Assembly: GCA_944325475.1 (NCBI GenBank)
Contig: CALVAF010000078.1
Location: 1-7,653, forward strand
Direction of reading: 5' to 3'
DNA length: 7,653 nucleotides
Source: an uncultured Helicobacter sp.
GTDB lineage: Bacteria > Campylobacterota > Campylobacteria > Campylobacterales > Helicobacteraceae
Shown here: positions 4,894 to 7,653 of the stretch, piece by piece
How positions within the stretch are numbered: the first letter of the stretch is position 1
How the letters are laid out: every line of letters starts with the position of its first letter
Position numbers and translations under genes: made by a program
Notes under the pieces: model-generated
The model's database searches: none
What the model was told of the DNA's origin: nothing
What the model saw: the letters and a program-made list of their open reading frames with translations, nothing else

Positions 4894-7653
4894 ATGAAAT
4901 TATTGTTTCTTTATAATTATCTAGTTGGAATGCTCTATTACCATCGCTATAAAAATTATCAAAAAGCACTTAATTATTATTTGCAAGGACTTAAATATGA
5001 TAAAAACCATGCAAAATGCTATTTTAAAATAGGGATGTGTTATTTTAAGCAACAAGATTGGAATAACGCTGGAGATTTTATAGAAAATGCAACGATATTA
5101 AAGCCTAAGGAACAGGGTTGGAAAAAGCAGCTAATACAAGCTAAAAATCATTTAGATTTTGGCACTGGAGTTCGTGCAAAAATATGGTGGAAAGAAGTTG
5201 AAGATATTAAAGTGGAAATTGCCAAGAGGGGTGGTGATTTTATTCTTTATAAAAATCTTGCTGTTGCACTTGAGATGATGCTTAGATTTCAAGAAGCAGC
5301 AGAAGCATATAAAAAAGCATTAAGTTTTGTAAAAAATAGAGCAAAAGTTGATGCAGATATTTATTATAGAATGGGTTTTTGTTATGAAAGGGAACAAGAG
5401 GGTGTAAATAATATTGGTTTAGCTAAGGAAGCATATATAGAAGCAATATTGTTGGATGACAGATTGGATTCTAAACGATTTGGAATAGGTGTTTTTCATC
5501 AGCAAAGAGAGTATTGGAGAGAGGCAAATAAAGCTTATTTGGAATGGTATGAGCAAAGTAATGATGCTAAAGAAGACGATGATTTGCTCTATAAAATAGC
5601 TATGAGTTATGATAGGTTATATGATTGGGATAATGCAGAAAAATATTATGAAATGACCTTAGAGCTTAATTATCATAGACCCTATACTCATTATAGATTG
5701 GGATTTGTTTATGAAAGAAAAGGTGAATATAATAAAGCCATTGAGTCTTATCGACAAGCAGTTAAACGCAGTGGAGAATATAAAGCATTTTGGTATTATC
5801 GATTAGGTTATTGTCTGAGAATTGTGGGTGATTTTGAGGAATCTTGTAAGGCATTTTTAGAACAACAAGTTACTTACCAAAAGGCTTATGGTGTAGATGA
5901 TAATAAGCTTAAAAATCAAGCATTTAAAAGAAGAGAGATTTATACTCACTATTGTGAAAATTCATCAATTCTACCAAGAACTATTTTATATGAGGTTTTT
6001 CATGGGAGATTAATGAGTTGTAATCCTTATGCAATTTTTTTGTATTGCATAAATCATCCAGAACTGAAAAATTATACCCATATTTGGGTTATTAATAGCG
6101 CACAAGACATTAAGCCTGAATTTAGAAAAATGAAAAATTTAATTTTGGTTAAAAAGGAGAGTTGGGGGTATTTAAGATACCTTGCAAGATCTGAATTTTT
6201 GATCAATAATACAACTTTTCCTTATTATTTTATAAGGAGAAAAGAACAAAAATATCTTAATACTTGGCATGGAACTCCTTGGAAATTTTTGGGTAAATAC
6301 ATGAAAACTAAATTTATGGAACACGATAATACTCAAAGAAATTTTCTGCAAGCTACACATTTAATTAATTCTAGCGCTTTTGTGGAAAAGGCAATTTTGC
6401 AAGATTATGATATCAAAGAGATTTATAGTGGTAAAGCACTTATTACAGGCTATCCTAGAATCGATATTACTTTACACAAACAGCAATATTTGAGAGAATA
6501 TTTTGGGATTAAAGAGGGGGAAAGAGTTGTTTTATATGCACCAACTTATAGGGGAAATTTTGGTAATCCAAGATTTGAAGCAGAAAACATCACGAGACAC
6601 TTAGAGAAGCTATCTGTAATGCCCTTTAAAGTTCTCTTTAAAGGGCATCACGAGACACTTAGGTATATAGAGAGCCAGAAGTTAGATTTTTGTAGTGCAA
6701 ATGATAGAACCATAGACACTAATGAGCTTTTGAGTATAGTTGATGTTTTAATCACAGATTATTCCAGTATTGCTTTTGATTTTATGGTGTTAGATAGACC
6801 TATTATCTACTTTGTTTATGATTATGAAGAATATAAAGAAGAAAGAGGGCTGTATTTTGGTATAGAAGAGCTAACGCAAAAGAGATGTAATAATATTGAT
6901 GAGGTGTTGAAGCTTTTGTCTGATGAAGAATTTTTACATAAAAAGAATCGCTACGCAAACTTAAAAGATAAATTTTTTCCTTATGAAGATGGTAATGCTA
7001 CTAAGCGGGTTGTGGATTTCTTTTTCTTTGATAAGTATGATGAGACGATGTTGTTTAAAAATACTCAAGAAAAAGAAAAATTATTATTTTATGCTGGACC
7101 AATGATGCCAAATGGTATTGCAAGTTCAATCAAAAACCTTATCAATAGTATTGATAGAGAAAAATATAGTGTGCATTTAGCAATTGATCCGGGTTCTATA
7201 GGGACATTTCCCGAGAGAATGGAGCAATTTGAGGCAATTAAAGAGAAAGTCTATGTTTTGCCTAGAGTTGGTGCCAAGAATGCAACTTTGGAAGAAGATT
7301 GGATAGATAATCATGCCGTGTATAAAATACAAAGAGCAAATTATGAACAAGAAGAAATTTATCAAAAATTATACAAAAGAGATTTTCAAAGATTATATGG
7401 AGATAGCCAATTTGATATTGTGATTCAATTTGAGGGGTATAATGGATATTGGGCGAAGCTTTTTGCCTATGGACCAAATTGCAAAAAAGTGGTGTATTTG
7501 CATAATAATATGCTTGGGGAATTCAAAAAAAGGTTTTCGTATTTACCTGAAATTTTTAATTGCTATAAATATTATGACAAAGTCATTTCTGTATCTAATC
7601 AAACCAATGAAGAAAACAAAAATAATCTTGCTAGAGATTATCAGATTCCTTTA
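4894..7653 (+). CDS. TPR / CDP-glycerol glycerophosphotransferase (TagF-like) / glycosyltransferase multidomain protein, partial
   Basis: Open from ATG 4894 to the window end, 920 residues with no stop; the true length is unknown. Residues about 5-330 are TPR-type helical repeats, clearest at 12-45 and 265-295 (for example YRLGFVYERKGEYNKAIESY). Residues about 360-715 form a TagF/TarF-like glycerophosphotransferase with all recognisable motifs: NTWHGTPWKFLGK (456-468, probable catalytic His459), ITGYPRID, VLYAPTYRG (546-554), FKGHH (582-586) and LITDYSSIAFDF (619-630) followed by DRPIIYF. From about 728 a second GT-B domain begins, with LLFYAGPMMPNGIASS (730-745) and VVYLHNNM (866-873), resembling the N-terminal half of family-4-like glycosyltransferases. 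The protein probably adds glycerol phosphate from CDP-glycerol and a sugar to a growing polymer at the inner membrane face; no transmembrane segment or signal peptide is evident. The C. jejuni HS:1 capsule is recalled as a galactose/glycerol-phosphate polymer, a useful comparison. The sugar specificity cannot be read here. Confidence 0.85.
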   Translation, partial: MKLLFLYNYLVGMLYYHRYKNYQKALNYYLQGLKYDKNHAKCYFKIGMCYFKQQDWNNAGDFIENATILKPKEQGWKKQLIQAKNHLDFGTGVRAKIWWKEVEDIKVEIAKRGGDFILYKNLAVALEMMLRFQEAAEAYKKALSFVKNRAKVDADIYYRMGFCYEREQEGVNNIGLAKEAYIEAILLDDRLDSKRFGIGVFHQQREYWREANKAYLEWYEQSNDAKEDDDLLYKIAMSYDRLYDWDNAEKYYEMTLELNYHRPYTHYRLGFVYERKGEYNKAIESYRQAVKRSGEYKAFWYYRLGYCLRIVGDFEESCKAFLEQQVTYQKAYGVDDNKLKNQAFKRREIYTHYCENSSILPRTILYEVFHGRLMSCNPYAIFLYCINHPELKNYTHIWVINSAQDIKPEFRKMKNLILVKKESWGYLRYLARSEFLINNTTFPYYFIRRKEQKYLNTWHGTPWKFLGKYMKTKFMEHDNTQRNFLQATHLINSSAFVEKAILQDYDIKEIYSGKALITGYPRIDITLHKQQYLREYFGIKEGERVVLYAPTYRGNFGNPRFEAENITRHLEKLSVMPFKVLFKGHHETLRYIESQKLDFCSANDRTIDTNELLSIVDVLITDYSSIAFDFMVLDRPIIYFVYDYEEYKEERGLYFGIEELTQKRCNNIDEVLKLLSDEEFLHKKNRYANLKDKFFPYEDGNATKRVVDFFFFDKYDETMLFKNTQEKEKLLFYAGPMMPNGIASSIKNLINSIDREKYSVHLAIDPGSIGTFPERMEQFEAIKEKVYVLPRVGAKNATLEEDWIDNHAVYKIQRANYEQEEIYQKLYKRDFQRLYGDSQFDIVIQFEGYNGYWAKLFAYGPNCKKVVYLHNNMLGEFKKRFSYLPEIFNCYKYYDKVISVSNQTNEENKNNLARDYQIPL
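6588..6662 (+). repeat. Short direct repeats flanking a perfect hairpin inside the TagF-like domain
   Basis: A 17-base direct repeat (catcacgagacacttag) occurs at 6588-6604 and 6646-6662. Between them, and touching the second copy, is an inverted repeat with perfect 10-base arms, gccctttaaa at 6621-6630 and its complement at 6637-6646, with a 6-base loop. The starts of the direct repeats are 58 bases apart, so the copies are read in different frames (NITRHLE versus HHETLR). The reading frame stays open and the FKGHH motif is intact. Confidence 0.85.

Noticed and set aside
6621..6646. Perfect 10-base hairpin as a rho-independent terminator
   Set aside because: It lies inside an intact catalytic domain and is not followed by a T run.
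7177..7477. Two overlapping minus-strand open frames
   Set aside because: Antisense to the glycosyltransferase domain that is open through this stretch; no recognisable features.

Overview
The window is AT-rich and reads as part of a surface-polysaccharide (capsule-type) biosynthesis locus of a Campylobacterota bacterium, most likely an enterohepatic Helicobacter or a Campylobacter. Three things point there: the strong likeness of the heptose-modifying genes to the Campylobacter jejuni capsule set (Cj1428/Cj1430 type, recalled from memory, not searched), the low-GC codon use, and two 13-base G homopolymers of the kind that drive phase variation in this phylum. No tRNA, rRNA, CRISPR array or insertion sequence was seen.

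Minus-strand module (1-2750). Three genes run leftward in the order 2750 to 1596, 1596 to 1039, and 1039 to beyond position 1. They are a GDP-L-fucose-synthase-like reductase, an RmlC-type 3,5-epimerase, and a second GDP-L-fucose-synthase paralogue cut by the window edge. Both junctions are TAATG overlaps. The reductases lack the epimerisation cysteine of true GDP-fucose synthase, and a stand-alone epimerase lies between them. The set therefore fits C4 reduction and C3/C5 epimerisation of a GDP-4-keto heptose (or 6-deoxy-hexose). The paralogues share 97 identical bases at their 3' ends, next to a G13 tract (1688-1700, G on the minus strand). That tract changes only the C-terminal tail of the first gene and whether its stop overlaps the next start. 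The window begins exactly at the equivalent tract of the other paralogue.

Divergence region (2751-3257). It holds an 87-codon 3' remnant of a minus-strand gene (2805-3068), a second G13 tract (3172-3184), and a plausible plus-strand promoter just downstream of that tract.

Plus-strand module (3258-7653). A glycerol-3-phosphate cytidylyltransferase (TagD type) is ATGA-coupled to a protein with a helical-repeat N-terminus and a LicD-like C-terminal domain. After 29 bases comes a large protein, open to the window end (920 residues visible), with TPR repeats, a complete TagF/CDP-glycerol glycerophosphotransferase domain and the start of a GT-B glycosyltransferase domain. Together these suggest synthesis of CDP-glycerol and its use to build a teichoic-acid-like glycerol-phosphate/sugar polymer.

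The combined picture is a polymer that may carry modified heptose and glycerol phosphate, made by two divergent modules that each have their own G13 tract. Enzyme families are firm. Exact substrates and the switching effects are inference.
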